Assembly (NCBI GenBank): GCA_902826155.1
Contig: CADEDU010000046.1
Location: forward strand, 1-54,213
Reading direction: 5' to 3'
DNA: 54,213 nucleotides
Source: an uncultured beta proteobacterium
Lineage (GTDB): Bacteria; Pseudomonadota; Gammaproteobacteria; Burkholderiales; SG8-39
Both the position numbers and the translations under genes were made by a program. This document shows, one piece after another, positions 43,906 through 52,686 of the stretch. The notes under the pieces are model-generated. The model was given only the letters and a program-made list of their open reading frames with translations. It was not told the origin of the DNA and made no database searches. Within the stretch, counting starts at the first letter, position 1. The number at the start of each line of letters is the position of its first letter.

Positions 43906-44709
43906 ATGCAGCGATTCATCGCCGCCGCGATCCAGATGGTGTCAAGCCCGGTCGTGGGCGAGAACCTCGAAGCCGCCGCGCGGCTGGTGCGCGTGGCAAA
44001 GCAAGGCGGCGCGCGGTTCGTCGTGCTGCCCGAGTACTTCTGCATTCTCGGCGCGCACGAGCTCGACAAGCTCAAGGTGCGCGAAGCCGATGGCGATGGC
44101 CCGATCCAGCGTTTTCTAGCCGACACGGCGCGTAGCGAAAAACTCTGGCTGGTCGGTGGCTGCGTGCCGCTGGCGTGCGAGCTGCCCGACAAAGTCCGCA
44201 GCGCCTGCCTCGTCTATGACGACAGCGGCAAACGCGTTGCGCGCTACGACAAGATCCACCTGTTCGGATTCGAGTCGGGTACCGAGCGTTACCGCGAAGC
44301 CAACACGATTCAGCCCGGCGATACGCCGAGCGCCATCGACACGCCTTTTGGACGGATCGGCCTGTCGATCTGCTACGACGTGCGCTTTCCGGAGTTGTAT
44401 CGCATGCTCGGTTCGCTCGATGCGATCCTGGTGCCTTCGGCGTTCACCGCCACCACCGGGCGCGCGCATTGGGAGATCCTGCTGCGCGCTCGCGCGATCG
44501 AGAATCAGGCGTACGTGATCGCGCCGGCGCAGGGCGGCCTGCATCCGAACGGGCGGCGAACCCATGGCCACACGATGATTGTGGATCCGTGGGGCAACGT
44601 ATGCGGCGAGAAGGTCGAAGGCGAGGGCGTGGTGTTCGCCGAAATCGATCCCGAGGCGATCCGCAAGGTGCGCGCGAGCCTGCCCGCGCTTGCCCATCGC
44701 CGGTTTTGA
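43906..44709 (+). CDS. Carbon-nitrogen hydrolase (Nit1-like, probable deaminated-glutathione amidase)
   Basis: Nitrilase-superfamily amidase (267 aa). The catalytic triad is complete: Glu43 in LPEYF, Lys116 in YDKIHLF and Cys156 in SICYDVRFPELYR. The RYDKIHLFGFE and GRTHGHTMIVDPWG segments are those of the Nit1 group, which hydrolyses deaminated glutathione as metabolite repair; that substrate is inferred from family likeness. Starts 4 bases after the yhdP stop, and the order yhdP-nit-tldD is common in betaproteobacteria. Confidence 0.94.
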   Translation: MQRFIAAAIQMVSSPVVGENLEAAARLVRVAKQGGARFVVLPEYFCILGAHELDKLKVREADGDGPIQRFLADTARSEKLWLVGGCVPLACELPDKVRSACLVYDDSGKRVARYDKIHLFGFESGTERYREANTIQPGDTPSAIDTPFGRIGLSICYDVRFPELYRMLGSLDAILVPSAFTATTGRAHWEILLRARAIENQAYVIAPAQGGLHPNGRRTHGHTMIVDPWGNVCGEKVEGEGVVFAEIDPEAIRKVRASLPALAHRRF

Positions 44710-44760
44710 GGCGGCGGGAACAGTAGAATCCCGCTGCGCTACAGCCTCGGCCGTCGCTTC

Positions 44761-44800
44761 CCGCTCCTTACCGCTCCTTCCCGTTCCTTACCGCTCCCGC
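44761..44800 (+). repeat. Four 10-base pyrimidine-rich tandem units before tldD
   Basis: The four consecutive decamers CCGCTCCTTA, CCGCTCCTTC, CCGTTCCTTA and CCGCTCCCGC form a near-pure polypyrimidine tract on the plus strand, about 60 bases upstream of the tldD start. A mirror-like polypurine/polypyrimidine run can adopt unusual DNA structure and, as RNA, has no Shine-Dalgarno character. Confidence 0.75.
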
Positions 44801-44861
44801 TTCTGCGCTTGGTACCCAAGCTTTCCCACTTGAATCGTCGGCTCTCATCGGACGCCCCCTC

Positions 44862-46319
44862 ATGACGCAAATCGCCGTGCCGCAGCCGCAGCTCCTGCAA
44901 GCCGCGCAATCGACCCTGCTCACGCCATACGACCTCGAGGCGGGACAGCTTTCGAAGGTGTTCGGCACGCTGATGAAGCGCGACATCGACTACGCCGATC
45001 TCTACTTCCAGTACATCAAGAGCGAGGGCTGGAGCCTGGAGGAAGGCATCGTCAAATCGGGCAGCTTCTCGATCGGCCAGGGCGTGGGTGTGCGCGCGAT
45101 CAGCGGTGAGAAGACGGCGTTTGCGTACTCCGACGAGATCAGCATGCCGGCGCTGCTGGCGGCCGCGAACACCACGCGCGAGATCGCCTCGCATGGCGCA
45201 CGTGGCAAGGTTCCGGCGGTGCGCGTGAGCAGCGGACGCGACCTGTACCGTCCTGACGATCCGTTGCCTTCGCTCAGCGATCCCGACAAGGTGAAGCTGC
45301 TCGAACGGCTCGAGCAGATGTGCCGCGCGATGGATCCGCGCGTGTCGCAGGTCATGGCCTCGCTCGCCAGCGTGTACGAAGTGGTGCTGGTGGCGCGCTC
45401 CGACGGCGTGCTCGCCGGCGACGTGCGGCCGCTGGTGCGCGTATCGGTGCACGTGATCGCCGAGTCGAACGGGCGGCGCGAGCAGGGCAGCGCCGGCGGC
45501 GGCGGGCGCACCACCTACGCGACCTTCACCGACGACAAGCTGCGCGAATACGCCAAGCAGGCCGTCGATCAGGCGATGATCAATCTCGAAGCGCGCCCCG
45601 CTCCTGCGGGCCCGACGACCGTCGTGTTAGGCCCGGGCTGGCCGGGTGTGCTGCTGCATGAGGCGGTCGGACACGGCCTGGAGGGCGATTTCAATCGCCG
45701 CGGCAGCTCCGCTTTCTCCGGGCGGATCGGCCAGCGCGTCGCCTCCAAGGGTGTAACGGTGGTGGACGATGGCACGCTGCCCGGCCGGCGCGGGTCCCTG
45801 AACATCGACGACGAAGGCAATCCGACCCAGTGCACCACGCTGATCGAAGACGGCGTGTTGAAGGGTTACATCCAGGACAGCCTCAATGCGCGGCTGATGA
45901 AGATGCCCGTCACCGGCAACGGCCGGCGCGAGTCGTTCGCGCACATCGTCATGCCGCGCATGACCAACACCTACATGCTGGCCGGCGACAAGAGCCCCGA
46001 AGAGATCATCCGAAGCGTCGACAAGGGCGTGTACGCGGTGAGCTTCGGCGGCGGGCAGGTCGACATCACCAGCGGCAAGTTCGTGTTCTCGTGCACCGAG
46101 GCCTATATGATCGAGAACGGCAAGGTGACCCACCCGATCAAGGGCGCGACGCTGATCGGCAACGGCCCCGATTCGCTCTCCCGCGTGTCGATGATCGGCA
46201 ACGACCTGTCGCTGGACACCGGCATCGGCGTGTGCGGCAAGGATGGGCAGAGCGTGCCGGTAGGCGTGGGCCAGCCGACGCTGCGGTTGGACCAGATAAC
46301 GGTGGGCGGAACGGGGTAG
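44862..46319 (+). CDS. tldD: Metalloprotease TldD
   Basis: Catalytic subunit (485 aa) of the TldD/TldE (PmbA) protease that processes small peptides such as microcins. The zinc motif HEAVGH sits at residues 266-271, followed by GLEGDFNRRGSSAFSGRIGQ. Further family signatures are IDYADLYFQYIKSEGWSLEEG and GYIQDSLNARLMKMPVTGNGRRESFAH, and the C-terminal half has the usual GGGQVDITSGKFVFSC region. The partner tldE/pmbA is not in this window. Preceded by a decamer repeat, convergent with the EF-G-like gene at 11 bases. Confidence 0.97.
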   Translation: MTQIAVPQPQLLQAAQSTLLTPYDLEAGQLSKVFGTLMKRDIDYADLYFQYIKSEGWSLEEGIVKSGSFSIGQGVGVRAISGEKTAFAYSDEISMPALLAAANTTREIASHGARGKVPAVRVSSGRDLYRPDDPLPSLSDPDKVKLLERLEQMCRAMDPRVSQVMASLASVYEVVLVARSDGVLAGDVRPLVRVSVHVIAESNGRREQGSAGGGGRTTYATFTDDKLREYAKQAVDQAMINLEARPAPAGPTTVVLGPGWPGVLLHEAVGHGLEGDFNRRGSSAFSGRIGQRVASKGVTVVDDGTLPGRRGSLNIDDEGNPTQCTTLIEDGVLKGYIQDSLNARLMKMPVTGNGRRESFAHIVMPRMTNTYMLAGDKSPEEIIRSVDKGVYAVSFGGGQVDITSGKFVFSCTEAYMIENGKVTHPIKGATLIGNGPDSLSRVSMIGNDLSLDTGIGVCGKDGQSVPVGVGQPTLRLDQITVGGTG

Positions 46320-46330
46320 GCGCGCGCCGA

Positions 46331-48385
46331 TCAATCGTCCTCGGCGTGCTTCCTCGTCTTCTCGTATTCCTGCGAGAGGGTCGCCTGCAGCTGCGGCGTG
46401 ACCGGGTCGTAGTGACTGAGCTCCATCGCGTACGAACCCTGTCCGCCGGTGACCGACTTGAGGCGGTTGGCGTAGCCGGTCAGTTCCGATAGCGGAGCGT
46501 GACCGCGCACGATCGAGGTGCCGGCCTGCAGCGTCTCCGTTCCCGACACGGCGCCGCGACGTGACGAGAGATCGCCGGCGATGTCGCCGACGTTCGAGTC
46601 AGGACACATCACCTCCACGTTCACCACCGGCTCGAGCACGATCGGTTTGGCCTTGCCCACCGCATCCAGGAATGCCTTGCGGCCCGCGGCGATGAACGCC
46701 ACCTCTTTCGAATCCACCGGATGGTGCTTGCCGTCGTACACGGTGACCTTGATGTCGTGCATCGGATAGCCGGCAATCGGCCCCGCGGTGAGCACTTGAT
46801 GAACGCCTTTCTCGACCGCCGGGATGAACTGATTCGGAATCACGCCGCCTTTGACGGCGTCCTCGAACTGGAAACCGGCGCCGCGCGGCAGCGGCTCCAC
46901 GCGTAGATACACTTCGCCGAACTGCCCGGCGCCGCCGGTCTGCTTCTTGTGGCGGCTGTGTCCTTCGGACCGCGCGGTGATCGTCTCGCGGAACGGAATG
47001 CGCGGCGGACGCGTGTTGACTTCCACCTTGAACACTTTCGCGAGCCGCTCGAGCACCGAGCGCAGATGCAATTCGCCCAGGCCGCGGATCACCGTTTCGT
47101 TGAGCGTGGCGTCGTGGTCGACCTTCAACGTCGGGTCTTCGAGCACCAGCTTGTGCAGGGCTTCCGAGATGCGCTGCTCGTCGCCGCGGCGCTTGGGCTC
47201 GATCGCCAGGCCGAACATCGGCACCGGGAATTCCAGCGGCCGCATGTGGATGTGGTCTTCGTCGTGCGAGTCGTGCAGCACGCAATCGAACTCGATCTCC
47301 TCGACCTTGGCGACGGCGGCGATGTCACCGGGCACGGCTTCGGACACTTCCTTCAGATCCTTGCCTTGCAGCAGGAACAGGTGGCCGACCTTGAACGGCT
47401 TCTTGCCCTCGCCGATGTAGAGATTGGAGTCCTTGGCGATGCGCCCCTGATGGACGCGAAACACGCCGAGCTTTCCCACGAACGGGTCCACCACGACCTT
47501 GAACACGTGCGCGAGCGCGTGCTTGCCGGTATCGGGATCGGAGTGGAACGACTCGGCCGCCTCGCCTTCGCCCTTGTAGAACAGCGGCGGATTGCCTTCG
47601 GTGGGGTTGGGCAACAGCTTGACGAACACATCGAGCAACTCCGCCACGCCGGCACCGTTGCGTGATGACACGAAGCACACCGGCACCAGATGGCCTTCAC
47701 GCAGCGCCTTCTCGAACGGCGCATGCAGCTCTTCGGGTGAGATCTCGCCCTGTTCGAGATACTTCGCCATCAGCTCCTCATCGACTTCGACGGTCTGATC
47801 GATCAGCGCCTGATGCGCCTGCTCGACCGAGGAGAAGTCCGAGTCGCCCGACGGATTGAAGAAGCAATCGACCACGCGCTTGCCGCCGTCAGCCGGCAGG
47901 TTGATCGGCAGACACTCCTTGCCGAACGTATCCTGGATCCGCGTGAGCAGTTGCTCCAGGTTGATGTTCTCGGCGTCGATCTTGTTGACGATGATCAGGC
48001 GGCACAGTCCGCGCTTCTGCGCCCAGCTCATCATGCGCGAACCGATCATCTCGATGCCGTTCTGCGCGTTGATCACCACGCCCACGGTCTCCACCGCATC
48101 GAGTGCACCGATCGCCTGGCCGACGAAATCGGGGAAGCCCGGCGTGTCGAGCAGATGCACGTGCGTCTTCTGGTGCTCGAAGTGCAGCACCGAGGTGTGC
48201 AGCGAATGCAGGAAATCCTTCTCGAGCGGATCGTGATCGGAGACGGTGGAGCCGCGGTCGACGCTGCCCATGGCGGCGATGGCACCGGCGCGATGCAGCA
48301 GCGCTTCGGCAAGTGTGGTCTTGCCTGATCCGCCATGACCGACGAGTGCGATCGTGCGGACGTCCTCGGTTGCCCAATGCGCCAT
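46331..48385 (-). CDS. Elongation factor G-like GTPase
   Basis: A 684-residue paralogue of EF-G with all five domains. The P-loop is GHGGSGKTT (residues 16-24), unlike the AHIDAGKTT of canonical EF-G; DTPGF (G3) and NKID (G4) are intact. Later domains contain RGLGELHLRSVLERL, GAGQFGEVYLRVEP, GYPMHDIKVTVYDGKHHPVDS and SYAMELSHYDPV. ATG 48385 has AGAGGAG upstream on the minus strand; the open frame continues upstream without similarity. Such paralogues occur alongside a normal fusA; whether this one translocates, rescues or recycles ribosomes cannot be told. Confidence 0.93.
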   Translation of the reverse strand: MAHWATEDVRTIALVGHGGSGKTTLAEALLHRAGAIAAMGSVDRGSTVSDHDPLEKDFLHSLHTSVLHFEHQKTHVHLLDTPGFPDFVGQAIGALDAVETVGVVINAQNGIEMIGSRMMSWAQKRGLCRLIIVNKIDAENINLEQLLTRIQDTFGKECLPINLPADGGKRVVDCFFNPSGDSDFSSVEQAHQALIDQTVEVDEELMAKYLEQGEISPEELHAPFEKALREGHLVPVCFVSSRNGAGVAELLDVFVKLLPNPTEGNPPLFYKGEGEAAESFHSDPDTGKHALAHVFKVVVDPFVGKLGVFRVHQGRIAKDSNLYIGEGKKPFKVGHLFLLQGKDLKEVSEAVPGDIAAVAKVEEIEFDCVLHDSHDEDHIHMRPLEFPVPMFGLAIEPKRRGDEQRISEALHKLVLEDPTLKVDHDATLNETVIRGLGELHLRSVLERLAKVFKVEVNTRPPRIPFRETITARSEGHSRHKKQTGGAGQFGEVYLRVEPLPRGAGFQFEDAVKGGVIPNQFIPAVEKGVHQVLTAGPIAGYPMHDIKVTVYDGKHHPVDSKEVAFIAAGRKAFLDAVGKAKPIVLEPVVNVEVMCPDSNVGDIAGDLSSRRGAVSGTETLQAGTSIVRGHAPLSELTGYANRLKSVTGGQGSYAMELSHYDPVTPQLQATLSQEYEKTRKHAEDD

Positions 48386-48693
48386 GGTGTCTCCTCTTTT
48401 GAACTCACACCGCCAACCAGTCGCCCAAATCGGCGACGGCCCAGCACGGACAGCGACAGCGACGACACCCGACTGTAACGCGGCCGATGTCCACCTGTCG
48501 ATTGGGGGGGGCGGGGCCAGCGCTCGCGCCGGGGCTCGGTGCATCAGGCTGCGCGCATATGCGCCCGCGCTATATCGCCCCAACATCAAATTCGTTCGTT
48601 TCCAATGACTTGGCCACTACCGTACGCGTCCTTCGCGGCAGCCTCGCACGCCGAGGGTCGTCGCCCTGATTTGATATCGCTCAAGGACGCATC
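48386..48693. other. Divergent spacer between the EF-G-like gene and the ABC binding-protein gene
   Basis: No gene seen. The only striking element is a run of eight G (48504-48511) followed by CGGGG. Promoters for both flanking genes should be here but none stood out. Confidence 0.4.
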
Positions 48694-49710
48694 ATGGAAC
48701 GTCGTACCGTCATCGCGTTGCTGGCCGCGAGTGCCAGCTTCTTCGGCCTGGCAGCGCCCGCGCCGGCCAACGATGCGCCCAGGGAACTGCGCGTGGACTA
48801 CGCCTACTACTCGCCGCCGTCGCTGGTGATCCGCAAGTTCGGCTGGATGGAGGAGGAGTTCAAGGCCAGCGGCACCGCGGTGCGATGGGTACTCAGCCAA
48901 GGCAGCAATCGGGCGCTGGAGTTTCTGAATGCCAACAGCGTCGACTTCGGTTCGACCGCAGGCCTGGCCGCCGTGCTTGCCAAAGCCAACGGCAATCCGA
49001 TCAAGGCGGTGTACGTGTACTCGCGGCCGGAGTGGACCGCGCTGGTGGTGCCGAAAAATTCGCCGATCAAATCGATCGCCGATCTGAAGGGCAAGAAGAT
49101 CGCCGCCACCAAGGGCACCGATCCGTATCTGTTCCTGCTGCGCTCGCTGCACGACGGCAAGCTCGGCAAGAACGACATCACGCACGTGCATCTGCAGCAC
49201 GCCGATGGCCGTACTGCGCTCGAGCGCGGACAGGTCGATGCGTGGGCGGGGCTCGATCCGCACATGGCGGCTGCCGAGATCGACGGCGGCGCGCGCCTGC
49301 TCTATCGCAACGTCGAGTACAACACCTACGGGTTCCTGAACGTGCGCGAAGCGTTTCTCGCGCAGTATCCGCAGGCCACCGGACGCGTGCTCAAAGTGTA
49401 CGAGCGCGCGCGCCAATGGATCATCGCGAATCCCGACGACACCGCGCGCATCGTCGCCGAGGAAGCGAAGATCAACGCCGACGTCGCGCGCCTGCAGCTC
49501 AAGCGCAACGATTTCACCGGATCGGTGCCCGGCGCCGCGCACGTCGCAGCACTCAAGGCGGCCGCACCGCTGCTCGTGGAAGAGGGGCTGGTCAAACCAG
49601 GCACCGACGTGGGCAAGGTGGTGGAAAGCCTGATCGAGCCGCGCGTGGCGCGCTCTGCGCTGGGTGTGCTGCCGATCGCGGCAGTGCCGTCGCATAGCGT
49701 GTCGCGATGA
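48694..49710 (+). CDS. Aliphatic sulfonate-type ABC transporter substrate-binding protein
   Basis: Periplasmic binding protein (338 aa) of the SsuA/NrtA-like type. Signal peptide MERRTVIALLAASASFFGLAAPAPA; mature start LRVDYAYYSPPSLVIRKFGWMEEEFKASG, typical of sulfonate/taurine binders. Also KSIADLKGKKIAATKGTDPYLFLLRSL and DAWAGLDPHMAAAE. AAGGA lies 6 bases before ATG 48694. Its stop overlaps the permease start (ATGA). The true ligand (sulfonate, taurine, nitrate-like or other) cannot be read from sequence. Confidence 0.93.
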   Translation: MERRTVIALLAASASFFGLAAPAPANDAPRELRVDYAYYSPPSLVIRKFGWMEEEFKASGTAVRWVLSQGSNRALEFLNANSVDFGSTAGLAAVLAKANGNPIKAVYVYSRPEWTALVVPKNSPIKSIADLKGKKIAATKGTDPYLFLLRSLHDGKLGKNDITHVHLQHADGRTALERGQVDAWAGLDPHMAAAEIDGGARLLYRNVEYNTYGFLNVREAFLAQYPQATGRVLKVYERARQWIIANPDDTARIVAEEAKINADVARLQLKRNDFTGSVPGAAHVAALKAAAPLLVEEGLVKPGTDVGKVVESLIEPRVARSALGVLPIAAVPSHSVSR

Positions 49711-50585
49711 TCGATTGGGCCAGCGCGAGCGCGCAGCCGGTGCCTGCTGCCGACGAAGCGCCGCGCCGGCCGGGCGCCGAATCGCGACTCGCAGGCGCGT
49801 CGGAGTCGCACGCCGAGCCGAGCCAGCCGAAATTTCTCGGCGCCGTGGTGCCGCTCGCGTTGCTGGTGGTATGGGAGTGGGCCGTTGCGAATCAATGGAT
49901 CAGCGCGCACCTGTTCCCGCCGCCCTCCCAACTGGCCGCCACGCTCGCGCAAGGTCTGGCCGACGGCTCGTTCGTCAGCCACATCGGCATCAGCACCGCG
50001 CGCGTGTTTGCGGGTTTCGCCATCGGCGTGAGCCTCGCGCTCGCGGTCGGCACGCTGGTGGCACTGAGCAAGCGGCTCGATGCGCTGCTCGAGCCGACCT
50101 TCCAGGGGCTGCGCGCCGTGCCGTCGCTCGCGTGGGTGCCGCTGCTCTTGCTGTGGCTGGGCATCGATGAGGCGCCGAAGCTCACGCTGATCGCGATCGG
50201 CGCGTTCTTCCCGGTGTACCTCGCGACGGTATCGGGCATTCACGGCGTCGACCGCAAGCTCGTCGAAGTGGGCGAGCTGTACGGCTTCAGTCGCACCGCG
50301 CTGGCCACGCGCATCCTGTTGCCGGCTGCGTTGCCCAGTGTGCTCACCGGTCTGCGTGGCGCGCTGTCGCTCGCCTGGATGTTCATGGTCGCGGCGGAGC
50401 TGATCGCGGCGGCCAAGGGCGTGGGCTACCTGCTCACCGACGGCCGCGAGACCGGCCGTGTCGACCTGGTGCTGATCGCGATCGTGCTCCTCGCGGTGCT
50501 GGGCAAGTTCTCCGATGCGCTGCTGAAACGGCTGGAAGCGCGGCTGCTGCATTGGCGCGACGCGTTCGGCGGGGTACGTCCATGA
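49707..50585 (+). CDS. ABC transporter permease (SsuC-like)
   Basis: Inner-membrane permease (292 aa). After a hydrophilic N-terminal stretch of about 45 residues come the six or so membrane helices and the coupling (EAA) loop ELYGFSRTALATRILLPAALPSVLTGLRGALSLAWMFMVAAE. AVPSLAWVPLLLLWLGIDEAPKL is characteristic of sulfonate/nitrate permeases. ATG 49707 overlaps the binding-protein stop and the gene's own stop overlaps the ATPase start, so the three are co-translated. Confidence 0.94.
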   Translation: MIDWASASAQPVPAADEAPRRPGAESRLAGASESHAEPSQPKFLGAVVPLALLVVWEWAVANQWISAHLFPPPSQLAATLAQGLADGSFVSHIGISTARVFAGFAIGVSLALAVGTLVALSKRLDALLEPTFQGLRAVPSLAWVPLLLLWLGIDEAPKLTLIAIGAFFPVYLATVSGIHGVDRKLVEVGELYGFSRTALATRILLPAALPSVLTGLRGALSLAWMFMVAAELIAAAKGVGYLLTDGRETGRVDLVLIAIVLLAVLGKFSDALLKRLEARLLHWRDAFGGVRP

Positions 50586-51328
50586 GCCTGATCGACGTCC
50601 ATGTGCGCGACAAGTCGTTCGGCGCGCTCAACGTGCTGCGCGACGTGCGCTTCTCGGTGCGCGCAGGCGAGCGCGTGGCGATCGTCGGCCCGAGCGGTTG
50701 CGGCAAGAGCACGCTGCTGCGGCTGATCGCCGGGCTCGACCGCGATTTCCGCGGCGCCATTCAGCGTCCCCGATCGGGCCTGGGGTTCGTGTTTCAGGAG
50801 TCGCGGCTCATGCCCTGGCTCACGGTGCGCGACAACGTGAAGTTCGGGCTATCGCACGAGCGTAAGAGCACCGCCGCTGGCGTGGATCCCGATCTCACAC
50901 GGGTGGATCCTGACATCGCACGAGTGCTCCGCGAAGTCGGCTTGGCCGACAAGGGCGCGCTGTACCCGAAGGCGCTTTCCGGTGGCATGGCGCAGCGCGC
51001 GGCGTTGGCGCGTGCGCTCATCCGCAAACCACTCGCGCTGCTGCTCGATGAACCGTTCTCCGCGGTCGATGCCTTCACGCGCCTCAAACTGCAGGATCTG
51101 GTGCTGCAGTTGGCGGATGGCGAGCAACTCGCGCTGGTGATCGTCACGCACGATCTCGAAGAGGCCGTGTACCTGGGCGAGCGGGTGCTGGTGCTGGGCC
51201 AACCGGGCGAGGGCATCATCGCCGAACTCGATACCGGCGCGGTGAGCGATCGCGCCGATGCGCGGCTGACGAGCGCGAAGCGCGAACTGTTCGGCCTGCT
51301 GGATGCTCGCGAGCGCGCGGCGGCCTGA
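50582..51328 (+). CDS. ABC transporter ATP-binding protein (SsuB-like)
   Basis: Cytoplasmic ATPase (248 aa) of the importer. Walker A GPSGCGKST at residues 36-44, Q-loop VFQESRLMPWLTVRDNV, signature LSGGMAQRAALARAL, Walker B LALLLDEPF, His switch VIVTHD. Residues 101-114 are a 7-residue tandem repeat (VDPDLTR, VDPDIAR) inside the helical subdomain. ATG 50582 overlaps the permease stop (ATGA). Ends 12 bases from a convergent flavin monooxygenase. Confidence 0.95.
   Translation: MSLIDVHVRDKSFGALNVLRDVRFSVRAGERVAIVGPSGCGKSTLLRLIAGLDRDFRGAIQRPRSGLGFVFQESRLMPWLTVRDNVKFGLSHERKSTAAGVDPDLTRVDPDIARVLREVGLADKGALYPKALSGGMAQRAALARALIRKPLALLLDEPFSAVDAFTRLKLQDLVLQLADGEQLALVIVTHDLEEAVYLGERVLVLGQPGEGIIAELDTGAVSDRADARLTSAKRELFGLLDARERAAA
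50882..50923 (+). repeat. 21-base in-frame tandem duplication in the ABC ATPase gene
   Basis: Two 21-base units beginning GTGGATCC (50882-50902, 50903-50923) encode VDPDLTR and VDPDIAR. The units have diverged at five or six positions, so the event is not recent. Confidence 0.65.
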
Positions 51329-51340
51329 AGTTCGTACTTC

Positions 51341-52450
51341 TTAGATGTCCCGCACCTGCGGCAACACCCGATCGCGGAACAGCTCCATCCCGCGGCGCAC
51401 GACCGTATCGGGCAGCGTGCCCACTTTCACAGTGAAATTGAATACACCGTGATTCAACTCGCCGGCGATGCGTTTGATCTGCTTCACCACCGTCTCGGGG
51501 CTGCCGCAGAGAATCGTGCCGCGATCGATCGCCTCGTCCAGCGTCGCGGTGCCGCGGCGCGCCAGGCGGTTCTTCCAGCGTTCGCGGCTTTCCTCCTCCT
51601 GGTAGTAGCGCGAGTTCTGCAGCACGGAGGCCGCGGCGTTCGTGAGCGGTGACATCAGCACCTTGTCGAAGTAGTCGCGCCCTTCCTGCATCCAGTGGCG
51701 CGCCTCGTCGTCGGTTTCGGCGATGCAGGTGTGCATGCCGATCAGGACCTTGTCTTTGCTCGGCTCGAAACCATGAGCACGTGCCGACTCGTGGTAGAGG
51801 CGAATCTGCTCCTTCGCGCCGGGCAGATCGGCCAGCAAGGCGCCGATCGAACCCGCGTACTGCGCCGATTCGGGCGTGCTCGCGGAAATGAGGATCGGCG
51901 GATGCGGCTGCTGCATCGGCCGCGGCCAGATCGACACCCGCGGAAAGTGAAAGTGCTCGCCTTCCCAGGCGAACGGCTCGCGCTCGGTCCACGCCTTACG
52001 GATCAGCTCGACGCCTTCCTTCTGGCGCGCCCACGACTCGCCGGCCGGCACGTTGTACGCCATGTACTCGTGCGGAATGCCGCGCATCAGCCCGGCAATC
52101 AGCCGCCCGCCGCTCATGCAGTCGAGCATCGCGTACTCCTCGGCGATGCGGACCGGGTTGTTGATCGGCACCAGATTCCCGGTCATGGCGATGCGGATCT
52201 TCCTCGTCGGGTACACCAGCGCCCCGCCGATGATGTTGGGGTTGGCCATCATCCCGTAGGGGCTGAAGTGATGCTCGTTGCACCCGACCCAGTCGAAGCC
52301 GCATTGCTCCGCGTAGATCATCTGCTCGACGTAGGTCTTGAAGTGCTCGTGCGCGCGGGCCGGGTCGAAATCGCGGTTAGGCACCGGCCAGGTCGGCGTG
52401 ACCTTGTCCAGATGCGTGTACGGCATCAGGTGGAAGAACGAGAACTTCAT
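51341..52450 (-). CDS. LLM class flavin-dependent oxidoreductase
   Basis: Bacterial-luciferase-like monooxygenase (369 aa) using reduced flavin. Begins MKFSFFHLMPYTHLDK; then QCGFDWVGCNEHHFSPYGMMANPNIIGGAL, IRIAMTGNLVPINNPVRIAEEYAMLDCMSGGR and HPPILISASTPESAQYAG follow the family pattern. ATG 52450 fits the domain start; the 25-residue upstream extension is unlike the family. It converges with an SsuACB-like importer, and SsuD alkanesulfonate monooxygenases belong to the same superfamily, so sulfonate or similar substrates are conceivable, but the sequence is not specifically SsuD-like. Confidence 0.92.
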   Translation of the reverse strand: MKFSFFHLMPYTHLDKVTPTWPVPNRDFDPARAHEHFKTYVEQMIYAEQCGFDWVGCNEHHFSPYGMMANPNIIGGALVYPTRKIRIAMTGNLVPINNPVRIAEEYAMLDCMSGGRLIAGLMRGIPHEYMAYNVPAGESWARQKEGVELIRKAWTEREPFAWEGEHFHFPRVSIWPRPMQQPHPPILISASTPESAQYAGSIGALLADLPGAKEQIRLYHESARAHGFEPSKDKVLIGMHTCIAETDDEARHWMQEGRDYFDKVLMSPLTNAAASVLQNSRYYQEEESRERWKNRLARRGTATLDEAIDRGTILCGSPETVVKQIKRIAGELNHGVFNFTVKVGTLPDTVVRRGMELFRDRVLPQVRDI

Positions 52451-52686
52451 GCGGGGCTCGGGAAAAAGGCAGCGACGAGCGATCGAGGAGTGATCGATCA
52501 AGCAGTGATCGAACGATGCGTGCATTGATACTGCAAGATGCTAGCACCTGCATGGAGCGAATCGATCAGGTCTGCCGAATTCCGACGCGAGCATGGCGTG
52601 CGACACTCGCATCGACTGGCGTCGCGCTCGAAATCGGCGCGTACAATCCTTTTTGAGGAGTTAACAGAGGGTGAGCCGCCTCGATC

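Noticed and set aside
44761..44800. CRISPR-like array
   Set aside because: Repeats are 10 bases long with no spacers.
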